Assembly: GCF_003201815.1 (NCBI RefSeq)
Contig: NZ_QJKB01000002.1
Coordinates: 248,001-312,000, forward strand
From: Undibacterium pigrum
GTDB taxonomy: Bacteria > Pseudomonadota > Gammaproteobacteria > Burkholderiales > Burkholderiaceae_D
Length of the DNA stretch: 64,000 nucleotides
Reading direction: 5' to 3'
Within the stretch, counting starts at the first letter, position 1. Every line of letters begins with the position of its first letter. Shown here piece by piece: positions 8,763-17,717 of this stretch. The notes beneath the pieces were generated by a model. The model saw nothing but the letters and a program-made list of their open reading frames with translations. It was not told the origin of the DNA and ran no database searches. Made by a program: the position numbers and the translations under genes.

Positions 8763-10159
8763 CAACCACAGATCAGGTACTGGTCAATATCGAATAAATA
8801 CCAGCGCCCCCCTGCATTGACGAATATCATTCTGTAAGCGGGTTGATGGACGGCACTGGCTAGCATGATGCCGCGGTGCCAGGCCTCAGCAATCACAAAA
8901 TCGGCAACGCCATCATTGTCAAGGTCTATGCTGGTGATGCTGGCCTGAGAAAAATGCTCATGCGTATTCGATTTTGCCTTGCTATCGTATTGGAGTTTGA
9001 CTGGCGCTTGTGTCGTCACTTTCGCCTGACCCTGCAATGTGGGTAATTGGCCAGGGGTATAAAAATACAAGAGCGCTTCCTCTTTTGTTCTGGCATGTAA
9101 ACTTTCCAGTCTCCTTTGCGCCAGGCTCTTTACAGGTTCAGGCTGATCTTCAGATTCTATAAAACGAAAACCCTGTTTACAGTTATCCACACCCAGGCTG
9201 TATTTTAAATCTGAGTTTTTTGATTTGACGCGGCCATCCAGCATGAGCAGGTTTTTGATCACCGGTTTTTGCAGGAATACATCGGTCTTGCCCAGGTCCC
9301 ACCAACCTATGACGTAATTACCTGCCGGTTCGTATTCATTCCAATACGGTCCGCTGACTGGTTTGATCGCATACGGCATCTGATATTGCCTGGAGATTTC
9401 TTCAGGACCCGCAGAAGGCCTGCCCAGTTCATCCAGTGATTTGAAATACGAAGGTGCTGCTGCAGGTAAATCCAGTTGCCGCAACATGACCAGCACGCCA
9501 GGATAAAACAGGGATGAATGCAAACTGGCAGTCGCCTCTGCAACCTTTGGGCTGGGTAATTCCTCAGACTTTGCCAGCTTCAGTAATTCTTCCCATGGAG
9601 AGGGAGGCTGGAAATAAGGTGAAGCTGGTTCGATGATACCGGCCATCATGCGCTGCTTCATGGCTTCAAATTCAGGGATAGGGTAGCGCTTGAGCGCTGG
9701 CCGTTTCTCCCATACAAAATTACTGTCTACCGTTTCCAGCGCTTTTTGCTGTGGACTGAGCATGGTTTCCTGGAAGTAGGAGCCAGCATCTTGCAGTCGC
9801 TTTAAACTGGGTCCTATCCAGAAGCTGCGCGCCGGAAAATAATTGGTGCTATCGCCAGTCCGGTTATTACTATCGACAAAGTTTTCCACTCGCAAAGCTT
9901 TGTCACCCAATAAATTGCAGGCAATAAAACCATGTTGCCCTTCACCCCAGGTGATGGCGCAGAATTTCGCGCTGGACGCAGCAGCATCCATTTGCACCTG
10001 CGTATTTGCCACCAGATGCGTCAATACCTCAGCATTCGCTTCTGGTTTTGCACGCACATTGACCCAGGAGCCATGCACCCAGCGTGCCTCACTGGCATAC
10101 CCATTGTCACAGAGCAGACCAGCGGCAAGTAATAAAAATGGAGTCAGCGATTTTTTCAT
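8759..10159 (-). CDS. Secreted SH3-domain protein of unknown function
   Basis: The 466-residue protein starts with a signal peptide (MKKSLTPFLLLAAGLLC, then YASEARW). Residues about 25-90 look like a bacterial SH3 domain (WVNVRAKPEANAEVLTHL). The C-terminal part contains a FG-GAP-like segment (SIDLDNDGVADFVIAEAW). The middle 250 residues are not recognised. A GTG six bases upstream could also start it, but the MKK signal-peptide start is preferred. It follows the TfoX-like gene by seven bases, suggesting cotranscription. Probably periplasmic or surface located. Confidence 0.72.
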   Translation of the reverse strand: MKKSLTPFLLLAAGLLCDNGYASEARWVHGSWVNVRAKPEANAEVLTHLVANTQVQMDAAASSAKFCAITWGEGQHGFIACNLLGDKALRVENFVDSNNRTGDSTNYFPARSFWIGPSLKRLQDAGSYFQETMLSPQQKALETVDSNFVWEKRPALKRYPIPEFEAMKQRMMAGIIEPASPYFQPPSPWEELLKLAKSEELPSPKVAEATASLHSSLFYPGVLVMLRQLDLPAAAPSYFKSLDELGRPSAGPEEISRQYQMPYAIKPVSGPYWNEYEPAGNYVIGWWDLGKTDVFLQKPVIKNLLMLDGRVKSKNSDLKYSLGVDNCKQGFRFIESEDQPEPVKSLAQRRLESLHARTKEEALLYFYTPGQLPTLQGQAKVTTQAPVKLQYDSKAKSNTHEHFSQASITSIDLDNDGVADFVIAEAWHRGIMLASAVHQPAYRMIFVNAGGRWYLFDIDQYLICGC

Positions 10160-10166
10160 TGTCACT

Positions 10167-10487
10167 TCAGGTCAGGGATTGCGCATACTCAAGCGCAGCC
10201 TGTGCCAGGACAGGGAATTTCTTACCGTGCGTTGCGCTCAGAGCCACCCATTCTTTCATCGGTCGGCCTTTGCCTGAGGGGTCCCACAAGACGGCATCCT
10301 CCAGTGCAATCGCCTTTGCATGTTCATCGCCTGTCAATTTGAATACCACCGTCTCTTTATGCAGGGCGACAAAGGCTTTGCCATTGATTTTAAGACATGC
10401 CTTGCCAAACATCTGGCCAGGTTCTGCTGAGGCTGTCGCTGTCAGCTTTTTGGTCAGTTTGTCATATTCGGTCTGTGCATCGCTCAT
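10167..10487 (-). CDS. TfoX N-terminal-like / YjbR-like small protein
   Basis: The 106-residue protein shows the pattern GQMFGKACLKINGKAFVALHKETVVFKL, resembling the TfoX N-terminal domain (MFGxxGLxxxGxxFA) and related YjbR-like folds. No DNA-binding helix-turn-helix is apparent, so a competence-regulator role is not supported. GAGGTG precedes the ATG closely. It sits between a GNAT gene and the SH3-domain gene on the same strand. Function is unknown. Confidence 0.7.
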   Translation of the reverse strand: MSDAQTEYDKLTKKLTATASAEPGQMFGKACLKINGKAFVALHKETVVFKLTGDEHAKAIALEDAVLWDPSGKGRPMKEWVALSATHGKKFPVLAQAALEYAQSLT

Positions 10488-10521
10488 GTTTCACCTCATC
10501 GCATAATCTGTTCATGCTAAC

Positions 10522-10989
10522 TCAACTGATAGTAAAAACATAGGAGCGGTTCGCCCCTGATTCAGGCGCGGGATCAGGGGCTGGCATCCAGCCCAGAGAC
10601 TCATAAAGACGGATCGCGCTGTGCATGCTGTCCCAGGTGTCGAGATGCAGGGTTTTGAGCCCCCTTAGTTTCGCTTCAGACATCAAGGCCATCAACAAAC
10701 TGCGCCCTATGCCCTTGCCACGATAGCGGTGATCAACATGAAAGCCAAACACTTTTGCTTCTTGCGCATTTACCGTTTCAAACGCTTCCAGGGCGATGCA
10801 GCCACACACCTGTTGATCCAATTCGGCAACTAGTTCGATGAGATTTTTACTTGCAGGTAAGCCTGCTGAACCTATGGCTGCATCCAGACCATCAAACTCA
10901 ACCACGAGTTTGAAGCTGGCAAGTGATGCCTGCACCAGCTTGCGTATCTGCTGATTATCAGCTTCACCCGCACTTCTTACGACTAACAT
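10522..10989 (-). CDS. GNAT family N-acetyltransferase
   Basis: The 155-residue protein has the GNAT core: a central beta strand followed by the acetyl-CoA pyrophosphate loop in VDHRYRGKGIGRSLLMALMSEAK (Q/R-x-x-G-x-G/A), then LKTLHLDTWDSMHSAIRLYESLGW. It transfers acetyl from acetyl-CoA to an unknown amine. It heads a leftward group with the TfoX-like and SH3-domain genes. Confidence 0.88.
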   Translation of the reverse strand: MLVVRSAGEADNQQIRKLVQASLASFKLVVEFDGLDAAIGSAGLPASKNLIELVAELDQQVCGCIALEAFETVNAQEAKVFGFHVDHRYRGKGIGRSLLMALMSEAKLRGLKTLHLDTWDSMHSAIRLYESLGWMPAPDPAPESGANRSYVFTIS

Positions 10990-11081
10990 GAATACTCCAT
11001 CTGACTAATTTAGTTCTGATGCGCTTGTCACAATATGAGGGAGTATGCAGCAAATATTATTTGGCTCATAAAAAATATCAC

Positions 11082-11115
11082 AAAAAAAGACAGCGCAGTT
11101 TCCTGCGCTGTCTTT
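11082..11115 (-). terminator. Rho-independent terminator of the purine permease gene
   Basis: A perfect 13-bp stem (AAAGACAGCGCAG at 11086-11098, partner at 11103-11115) closes a TTTC loop. On the minus strand it is followed by a run of seven T. It lies 28 bp beyond the permease stop and ends that transcript. Confidence 0.92.
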
Positions 11116-11142
11116 AGCTGTAGCTTCGTTTATATACTTGCT

Positions 11143-12513
11143 TCAACCTGCACCCAGATAAATAAACTTGAACAGGAATACCCCGGCAATCAGCCAGACG
11201 ATGACCTTGACTTCTTTGGCACGTCCGCTCAACAATTTCAGGACTGCAAATGCAATAAAGCCAAATGCGACACCTGTTGCAATTGAATAGGTGAAAGGCA
11301 TCAACAAAGCGGTGATGGCGGCAGGCACGCTTTCTGTGGTGTCTGTCCAATCGATTTCAACCAGTTCACGCAACATCAGGCAAGACACATAGAACAGGGC
11401 AGGAGCAGTAGCACAGAATGGAACCACGCTAGCCAGCGGCGCAATAAACAAACAGGCCAGGAACAGCAGACCGACAGCCACGGCTGTCAAACCTGTACGG
11501 CCTCCGGCTTCCACACCGGCCGCGCTTTCTATGTAAGCTGTCGTGCTGGAAGTGCCCAAAAAAGAACCTGCAACGATGGCCGTACTGTCAGCCAGCAGTG
11601 CCTTGTTCAGTCTTTCCATTTTACCGTTGACCAGCAAACCGGCACGGCTGGCAACGCCCATCAAAGTACCTGTTGCATCAAACAATTCCACCAGAAAAAA
11701 TACCAGTACCACATTCAGGATACCGACGGAAAGTGCCCCCATGATATCCAGCTTGAACAGGGTAGGATCGAGCGAAGGCGGCATGGACACGACACCGTGG
11801 AAGGTATTACCGGCAAAGAAAAAACTCAATACCGTCACACTCAGTATGCCGATCAGGATGGAGCCTTTGATACGGTAGCGGTCCAGCGCCACGATGAGGA
11901 AGAAACCCAATATTGCCAAAATAGGCTGTGGCTTATGCAAGTCACCAATACCCACCATGGTCGCTGGATTGGCAACCACTATGCCTGAATTCTTCAGTGC
12001 GATCAGACCCAGGAACAAGCCTATACCTACCGTGATGGCAGTGCGTATGGAACGCGGTATACCATTGACGATCATCTCGCGTAATTTGAAGACACTGACG
12101 GCGACAAACAGACAGCCGGAAATAAACACCGCACCCAGCGCTGCTTCCCAGGGTATGCCCATGCCCTTGACGACGGCATAAGTGAAATAGGCATTCAGAC
12201 CCATGCCCGGTGCCAGCGCCATGGGGTAGTTGGCATACAGGCCCATGATCATGGTACCGATTGCGGCAGCCACACAGGTGGCGACAAACACCGCATCCTT
12301 GGGCATGCCAGCATCGCCAAGGATAGAGGGGTTGACGAAAATGATATACGCCATGGTCAGGAAAGTCGTCAGACCTGCCAGTAATTCTGTACGTACATCG
12401 GTACCGTTTTCTCTTAACTTGAAAAATCTGTCGAGAAAGGAAAGCTGCACAGGGCTGTGACTGACAGGCCTGTTGCTATCTTGTGCAGCCGGAATTTGCT
12501 CGGAAGTTAACAC
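11143..12513 (-). CDS. AzgA-type guanine/hypoxanthine permease (NCS2/PbuG group)
   Basis: The 456-residue membrane protein has about 12 hydrophobic segments and the AzgA/PbuG signatures: GLTTFLTMAYIIFVNP near the N-terminus, GMGLNAYFTY, and the DATGTLMGVASRAGL and GTSSTTAYIESAAGVEAGGRTGLTA segments that line the substrate site. It imports hypoxanthine/guanine or adenine by proton symport. The start is GTG, set by AAGGAGA seven bases upstream. It stands alone with its own terminator, beside the glyoxylate genes, matching the purine-catabolic theme of the window. Confidence 0.92.
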   Translation of the reverse strand: MLTSEQIPAAQDSNRPVSHSPVQLSFLDRFFKLRENGTDVRTELLAGLTTFLTMAYIIFVNPSILGDAGMPKDAVFVATCVAAAIGTMIMGLYANYPMALAPGMGLNAYFTYAVVKGMGIPWEAALGAVFISGCLFVAVSVFKLREMIVNGIPRSIRTAITVGIGLFLGLIALKNSGIVVANPATMVGIGDLHKPQPILAILGFFLIVALDRYRIKGSILIGILSVTVLSFFFAGNTFHGVVSMPPSLDPTLFKLDIMGALSVGILNVVLVFFLVELFDATGTLMGVASRAGLLVNGKMERLNKALLADSTAIVAGSFLGTSSTTAYIESAAGVEAGGRTGLTAVAVGLLFLACLFIAPLASVVPFCATAPALFYVSCLMLRELVEIDWTDTTESVPAAITALLMPFTYSIATGVAFGFIAFAVLKLLSGRAKEVKVIVWLIAGVFLFKFIYLGAG

Positions 12514-12639
12514 GTTTGTCTCCTTGATTATGGATAATCCAATTTTTGTTTGTGAAAAGACGATAGCGCAATTATTTCCATATCAAGGCTAAGGAATTTC
12601 TATAGATGCTATTTGAATTTGAATATGTGCCCGGCCCCA

Positions 12640-13548
12640 TCAATTTTTCAACCAGTAATCTGGCTGTGCGTAGATTGCTTTCAAAGCATCAATAAAAAAC
12701 CTGGTTTTCACAGGCAAATGTCGTTGTTGCGGGTATACGGCGACGATGTCGTATTGTGGCAAGGCATAATCATCCAGCACGGTAATCAATTCACCAGAAA
12801 TCAATTGTGCCTGTATTTCCCACGAAGAGCGCCAGGCCAGGCCCAGGTCTTCGCAAGCCCAGCGGTGTAGCAATTCACCATCATTGCAATCCAGATTGCC
12901 AGCCACCTTGATAGTCACCGGCTTGCCGTTTTGCTGGAAATACCAGCCGCGCTGTTGTCCGCCCTGCAAGTTGAAGGCAAGGCAATTGTGCTGGGCCAGG
13001 TCTTCCAGCGTGCGCGGTATGCCATGTCGCTCAAAATAGGCTGGCGTACCACAAACCACACGGCGGTTGCTGGCCAGCTTCACTGCAACGAAATTGGGAT
13101 CGATATTGCCCCCTATGCGTATACCCAGGTCATAACCCTCACGTATCAGGTCGATCACCCTGTCAGTCAGGTTGAAAGAAATCTGCACGGCTGGATTGGC
13201 CCTAACGAATTGCGGTGCATGCGGTGCCACATGCTTGCGCCCGAAGGCAGCAGGGGCGGAGACGATGAGATGGCCGGTAGCCTTGTGTCGTCCCTCTGAT
13301 ACCAGTTGATCCGCATAACCAAGGTCAGCCAGCAATTTGCGGCAATGATCGAGATAGACCGTGCCCTGCTCTGTCAGCGTCAGATGGCGGGTGCTGCGGT
13401 GCATGAGCTTCACGCCCAGGCGTTTTTCCAGCGCATCAATGCGGCGACCCAGCATGACCGGGGTGATGTTCTGGCCCAGCGCGGCACGTGCCAGGCTGCC
13501 TTTTTCAACGACATCGACGAAGGCTTCGATTTGGGTGAGTTTGTCCAT
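12640..13548 (-). CDS. LysR family regulator divergent from gcl
   Basis: The 302-residue protein has an N-terminal winged helix (FVDVVEKGSLARAALGQNITPVMLGRRIDALE) and the LysR effector domain. It is divergent from the gcl operon, with a near-symmetrical ATAC/GTAT palindrome at 13698-13722 between them, so it is the likely regulator of glyoxylate use. A broken copy of the dispersed inverted repeat separates it from that palindrome. The inducer (glyoxylate or tartronate semialdehyde) is inferred from position only. Confidence 0.9.
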   Translation of the reverse strand: MDKLTQIEAFVDVVEKGSLARAALGQNITPVMLGRRIDALEKRLGVKLMHRSTRHLTLTEQGTVYLDHCRKLLADLGYADQLVSEGRHKATGHLIVSAPAAFGRKHVAPHAPQFVRANPAVQISFNLTDRVIDLIREGYDLGIRIGGNIDPNFVAVKLASNRRVVCGTPAYFERHGIPRTLEDLAQHNCLAFNLQGGQQRGWYFQQNGKPVTIKVAGNLDCNDGELLHRWACEDLGLAWRSSWEIQAQLISGELITVLDDYALPQYDIVAVYPQQRHLPVKTRFFIDALKAIYAQPDYWLKN

Positions 13549-13570
13549 GGTTTATCCATGTGAATTTGAC

Positions 13571-13687
13571 ATGAAAACCTCTCACCACAGAGGAAGGAAA
13601 GACTTCTTGCAAGAAGTCTTCGTTTCGCAAGCGAGTGGCATGCCACTCGAATTCCTTGCTACACCACTGAGGCACAGAGAAATCTTG
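13571..13687. repeat. Interrupted copy of dispersed repeat, with two nested perfect palindromes
   Basis: The left end (ACCTCTCACCACAGAGG) and right end (TGAGGCACAGAGAAATCTT) match the left arm of the inverted repeats at 16497 and 36032. Between them is about 79 bp flanked by an 11-bp imperfect direct repeat, CACCACAGAGG (13583-13593) and CACCACTGAGG (13662-13672). The insert holds a 22-bp perfect palindrome (13599-13620, half AAGACTTCTTG) and an 18-bp one (13632-13649, half CGAGTGGCA). It looks like one palindromic element inserted into another. Confidence 0.75.
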
Positions 13688-13697
13688 AAAGCTTCAT

Positions 13698-13722
13698 TAT
13701 TCCATACTTTTTGTATCGAATA
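13698..13722. promoter_or_regulatory. Candidate LysR operator upstream of gcl
   Basis: A 25-bp inverted repeat, TATTCCATAC-N5-GTATCGAATA, has 9 of 10 symmetric pairs and includes the T-N-A type ATAC...GTAT core of LysR-type sites. It lies 98 bp before the gcl ATG and 150 bp before the divergent LysR start. Binding is inferred. Confidence 0.65.
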
Positions 13723-13819
13723 AGACGAGAATTTGTCTTCTTATCAGTAGCCTATTTTGCCTTTAGCATGTGTTTCAAGATCTGCATACACACGACTAAT
13801 AGCAAAACTGGAGAGCAAA

Positions 13820-15595
13820 ATGGCAAAGATGACGGCGGCGCAAGCGGCGGCTTATGTGTTGGAAAAAGAAGGTGTGCATCAGGCGTTTGGGGTGCCGGGT
13901 GCAGCGATCAACCCGTTTTATGCTGCGTTAAAGAAGCAAGGCACCATCAAACACATACTGGCACGCCATGTTGAGGGTGCTTCACACATGGCTGAAGGCT
14001 ATACCCGCGCCCAGGCTGGCAACATTGGCGTCTGTATAGGTACCTCCGGCCCAGCGGGTACGGACATGATTACCGGTCTGTATTCTGCCCAGGCAGATTC
14101 CATACCCATACTCTGTATTACTGGCCAGGCACCCAGGGCAAGGTTGTACAAGGAAGACTTTCAGGCTGTGGATATAGAATCCATTGCCAAGCCTGTCACC
14201 AAGTGGGCGGTAACGGTGCGTGAACCTGCTCTGGTGCCCATGGTATTCCAGCAAGCTTTTCACATCATGCGTTCTGGCCGCCCTGGCCCGGTATTGATTG
14301 ATTTGCCATTTGATGTGCAGATGGCCGAGATAGAATTTGACCCGGACACTTATCAGCCGCTGGAAGTGTATAAACCCAAGGCCACCCGCGCCCAGATAGA
14401 AAAAGCTCTGGACATGCTGAACCAGGCTGAACGCCCTTTGATTACCGCAGGTGGTGGCATCGTCAATGCCAATGCCTCAGCCTTGCTGGTGGAATTTGCC
14501 GAGCTGACTGGCGTACCTGTCATACCCACCCTGATGGCCTGGGGTGCAATAGCAGATGACCACCCTTTGATGGCAGGCATGGTCGGTTTGCAAACAAGCC
14601 ACCGCTATGGCAATGCCACCATGCTGGCATCTGACTTTGCGCTGGGTATAGGCAATCGCTGGGCGAATCGTCACACTGGTTCCATTGACGTGTTTACCAA
14701 GGACAGGAAATTTGTCCACATTGATATAGAACCCACGCAAATTGGCCGTGTGTTTGGCTCTGACTTTGGCATCGTCTCTGATGCTGGTGCGGCATTAAAA
14801 CTTTTCATAGAAGTTGCCAAAGAATGGAAAGCTGCAGGCAAACTCAAGGACCGCTCTGCCTGGGTAGCTGATTGCCAGCAACGTAAACGCACGATGTTAC
14901 GCCGCACGCATTTTGACAATGTGCCGGTGAAACCGCAACGCGTGTATGAAGAAATGAACAAGGCCTTTGGCCGCGACACCTGTTATGTCAGCACCATAGG
15001 TCTGTCGCAAATCGCCGCTGCGCAATTCCTGCATGTGTATTACCCGCGTCACTGGATCAATTGTGGCCAGGCTGGCCCTCTGGGCTGGACCATACCTGCA
15101 GCACTCGGTGTCTGCGCTGCTGATCCGCAGAGGCAAGTGGTCGCCATCTCTGGCGATTATGATTTCCAGTTCATGATAGAAGAACTGGCCGTCGGCGCGC
15201 AATTCAAGCTGCCTTACCTGCATGTGGTCGTCAATAATTCTTACCTTGGTTTGATACGCCAGTCGCAGCGTGGTTTTGACATGGATTATTGCGTGCAACT
15301 GGCGTTTGAAAACATCAATGCGCCAGAGCTGAATGGCTATGGCGTCGATCACATCGCGGTAGTCGAAGGCCTGGGTTGCAAGGCAATCCGTGTGACTGAG
15401 CCTAGTGCCATTGCCGATGCCTTTGCCCAGGCCCAGCGCTGGATGCAAGAGTTCCGCGTGCCAGTTGTCGTTGAAATCATACTGGAACGCGTGACCAATA
15501 TCGCCATGGGCACCGAGATCAGCAATATCAATGAATTTGAAGAGCTGGCGACAGAAGATGGTCATGCCCCAACAGCCATCGCTTTACTCGATTAA
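13820..15595 (+). CDS. gcl: Glyoxylate carboligase
   Basis: This 591-residue thiamine-diphosphate enzyme joins two glyoxylates into tartronate semialdehyde plus CO2. The N-terminal domain has the Gcl-specific [11 protein letters not shown] and [13 protein letters not shown], where most ThDP enzymes have a Glu in place of the Val. [17 protein letters not shown] is the Mg-ThDP motif (GDY-x25-N). The open frame extends 21 codons upstream, but the ATG at 13820, preceded by GGAGAG at four bases, gives the family's MAKM start. First gene of the glyoxylate-to-pyruvate run; hyi follows after a structured 108-bp gap. Confidence 0.97.
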   Translation: MAKMTAAQAAAYVLEKEGVHQAFGVPGAAINPFYAALKKQGTIKHILARHVEGASHMAEGYTRAQAGNIGVCIGTSGPAGTDMITGLYSAQADSIPILCITGQAPRARLYKEDFQAVDIESIAKPVTKWAVTVREPALVPMVFQQAFHIMRSGRPGPVLIDLPFDVQMAEIEFDPDTYQPLEVYKPKATRAQIEKALDMLNQAERPLITAGGGIVNANASALLVEFAELTGVPVIPTLMAWGAIADDHPLMAGMVGLQTSHRYGNATMLASDFALGIGNRWANRHTGSIDVFTKDRKFVHIDIEPTQIGRVFGSDFGIVSDAGAALKLFIEVAKEWKAAGKLKDRSAWVADCQQRKRTMLRRTHFDNVPVKPQRVYEEMNKAFGRDTCYVSTIGLSQIAAAQFLHVYYPRHWINCGQAGPLGWTIPAALGVCAADPQRQVVAISGDYDFQFMIEELAVGAQFKLPYLHVVVNNSYLGLIRQSQRGFDMDYCVQLAFENINAPELNGYGVDHIAVVEGLGCKAIRVTEPSAIADAFAQAQRWMQEFRVPVVVEIILERVTNIAMGTEISNINEFEELATEDGHAPTAIALLD

Positions 15596-15617
15596 TCAAC
15601 GGACGAAAAATTTACAG

Positions 15618-15680
15618 GTGCCAGACCTCCCCGTCCGGCACCCCGTGAACTCCCGTAGCTATGCTGCGGGAGGCTTACGG
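15618..15680. other. Tandem hairpins in the gcl-hyi gap
   Basis: The first stem is GTGCCAGAC (15618-15626) with GTCCGGCAC (15633-15641), one mismatch. The second is CTCCCGTAGC (15650-15659) with GCTGCGGGAG (15663-15672), one G-T pair and a 3-base loop, extendable by CCGT/ACGG to 15643-15680. Neither has a U-tract, so they are more likely mRNA processing or REP-like elements than terminators. Confidence 0.7.
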
Positions 15681-15703
15681 TCACTCATTTACAAGGATAT
15701 GCG

Positions 15704-16483
15704 ATGACCAGACTGGCCGCCAATCTCAGCATGTTGTTTACCGAACATGCATTCCTCGATCGTTTTGCCGCTGCCGCGCAGGCAGGCTTCAAGGCGGTGG
15801 AATTTCTGTTCCCCTATGCTTTTGAAGTAAAACAGATAGCAGCAAAACTGCAGGAAAATAATTTGCAACTGGTGTTGCACAACCTGCCCGCAGGTAACTG
15901 GGAAGCAGGAGAACGCGGTATCGCCTGCCATCCTGATCGCGTGGAAGAATTCCGCCAGGGTGTGGATATCGCCATCGCTTATGCAAAAGCCCTGAATGTC
16001 TCGCACCTGAATTGCCTGGTCGGCATACGTCCGGCAAATGTCAGCGCACAGGAAGCAGAACAAACCCTGGTCAGCAATCTGCGCTATGCGGCTGACAAAC
16101 TGAAGGCAGCGAATATCAGCCTGCTCATCGAATCCATCAATACCTTTGACATACCCGGCTTCTTTTTATCTGGCACACAGCAGGCGCTGGACCTGATACG
16201 CGCTACCGGTTCAGACAATATCTTCGTGCAATACGACATCTATCATATGCAGCGTATGGAAGGTGAACTGATCAATACCATCAAGAATAATCTGGACAAG
16301 ATCAAACATATACAACTGGCTGACAACCCGGGTCGCTTTGAACCGGGCACAGGTGAAATCAATTACCGCACTGTCTTCGCTGCACTGGCCGACATGGGCT
16401 ACCAGGGCTGGGTGGGCTGCGAATACAAACCGCAGAACGGCACTGTTGCTGGACTGGGCTGGATCAAATCGCACGGGCTTTAA
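15704..16483 (+). CDS. hyi: Hydroxypyruvate isomerase
   Basis: This 259-residue TIM-barrel protein interconverts hydroxypyruvate and tartronate semialdehyde. Diagnostic pieces are the start MTRLAANLSMLFTE, LLIESINTFDIPGFFL (catalytic Glu), VQYDIYHMQRMEGEL (metal ligands) and IQLADNPGRFEPGTGEINY, including the second catalytic Glu region. Length is typical. AAGGA precedes the ATG. It follows gcl and precedes glxR, the standard order in glyoxylate operons. Confidence 0.96.
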   Translation: MTRLAANLSMLFTEHAFLDRFAAAAQAGFKAVEFLFPYAFEVKQIAAKLQENNLQLVLHNLPAGNWEAGERGIACHPDRVEEFRQGVDIAIAYAKALNVSHLNCLVGIRPANVSAQEAEQTLVSNLRYAADKLKAANISLLIESINTFDIPGFFLSGTQQALDLIRATGSDNIFVQYDIYHMQRMEGELINTIKNNLDKIKHIQLADNPGRFEPGTGEINYRTVFAALADMGYQGWVGCEYKPQNGTVAGLGWIKSHGL

Positions 16484-16496
16484 TTTCTAAAATCTT

Positions 16497-16643
16497 AAGA
16501 CCTCTCAACACAGAGGCACAGAGACACAGAGAAAAAACTAAGAGAAAACCTATTTTTAAATTTACATTAGAAATTAAGGAAATTGTCTTTGGTTTTCCTC
16601 TTGATCTTCTCTGTGTCTCTGTGCCTCTGTGGTTAATGGTCTT
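16497..16643. repeat. Dispersed long-stem inverted repeat, complete copy
   Basis: Two arms made of CACAGAG units (16509-16533 and 16607-16631) are a perfect 25-bp inverted match, extended by AAGACC/GGTCTT at the outer ends. The centre is AT-rich. The element sits between hyi and glxR. A leftward 61-codon open frame through it (16464-16649) is a by-product of the repeat. Similar copies lie at 13571 and 36032. It behaves like a MITE or REP-type palindrome; mobility is inferred. Confidence 0.85.
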
Positions 16644-16676
16644 CATCAAACAACAACGAAACTATCAGGAACTATC

Positions 16677-17564
16677 ATGGCTAAAATTGGATTTATAGGT
16701 TTGGGTATCATGGGCGCACCTATGGCCGGGCATTTGCAGGCGGGTGGGCACAAGCTGTATTTGCACGACATCAAGAACCCGCCGTTTGAATTGATAGAAC
16801 GTGGTGCCACCGTCTGCACTTCTGGTGAAGAAGTCGCCAAACGCGCAGACATCATCATCATCATGGTGCCGGATACGCCGCATGTAGAAGCTGCGCTGTT
16901 TGGTGAGAACGGTGTAGCCGCTGGCCTCGAAGCTGGCAAGATCGTGGTCGACATGAGTTCTATCTCACCGATTGCCACCAAGGACTTCGCAAAAAAAATC
17001 AATGCCCTGAAATGTGACTACCTCGATGCGCCAGTGTCTGGTGGTGAAGTCGGTGCCAAGGCGGCAAGCCTGACCATCATGGTTGGTGGCCCAGAGGCTG
17101 CTTTTGACAAAGTCAAACCCCTGTTCGAACTGATGGGCAAGAACATCACCCTGGTCGGTGGCAACGGCGATGGCCAGACTACCAAGGTCGCGAACCAGAT
17201 CATCGTTGCCCTGAACATACAGGCCGTGGCTGAAGCTCTGCTGTTTGCATCGAAAGCCGGTGCAGACCCGGCCAGGGTCAGGCAGGCACTGATGGGTGGC
17301 TTTGCGGCATCGCGCATACTGGAAGTGCATGGTGAACGCATGGTCAAGCGTACTTTCAACCCCGGCTTCAGGATAGAGCTGCATCAAAAAGACTTGAACC
17401 TGGCCTTGCAGGGGGCAAAAGCTCTGGGTGTATCTTTGCCAAATACCGCAACCGCGCAGGAGTTGATGAATGCCTGTTCTGCGAATGGCATGCGTGGTCT
17501 CGATCACTCTGCCCTGTGCAGGGCGATAGAGATCATGTCGAATCATGAGATTGCCAAGGCTTGA
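16677..17564 (+). CDS. glxR: 2-hydroxy-3-oxopropionate (tartronate semialdehyde) reductase
   Basis: The 295-residue beta-hydroxyacid dehydrogenase reduces tartronate semialdehyde to D-glycerate with NAD(P)H. The Rossmann motif IGFIGLGIMGAPMAGHL opens the protein. DAPVSGGEVGAKAASLTIMVGG is the substrate loop, and GQTTKVANQIIVALN carries the catalytic Lys region. The ATG at 16677, with AGGA six bases before, is preferred over an in-frame start 48 bases upstream that would lie inside the inverted repeat. Third step of the glyoxylate pathway here. Confidence 0.96.
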   Translation: MAKIGFIGLGIMGAPMAGHLQAGGHKLYLHDIKNPPFELIERGATVCTSGEEVAKRADIIIIMVPDTPHVEAALFGENGVAAGLEAGKIVVDMSSISPIATKDFAKKINALKCDYLDAPVSGGEVGAKAASLTIMVGGPEAAFDKVKPLFELMGKNITLVGGNGDGQTTKVANQIIVALNIQAVAEALLFASKAGADPARVRQALMGGFAASRILEVHGERMVKRTFNPGFRIELHQKDLNLALQGAKALGVSLPNTATAQELMNACSANGMRGLDHSALCRAIEIMSNHEIAKA

Positions 17565-17717
17565 TATCAGTGAGCCTTCATTGTGGATGCACGAAAAAAA
17601 TTCACCTGGTGATAAGCTTTTTGAAGGCATACTTGATTTTGGCTCCTTCCCATTGAAGGGGAGGGAATGCAGTCCCAGTTTTGTATAAGCATCATCCGTT
17701 TTCACGAAAGCCCAGAC

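Noticed and set aside
13757..13819. Longer N-terminus for Gcl
   Set aside because: The added 21 residues do not belong to the family; the ATG at 13820 has GGAGAG and matches the MAKM start.
16464..16649. 61-codon leftward frame between hyi and glxR
   Set aside because: It is the inverted repeat itself read as protein (TETQRR...LCLCASV type), a known kind of false gene.
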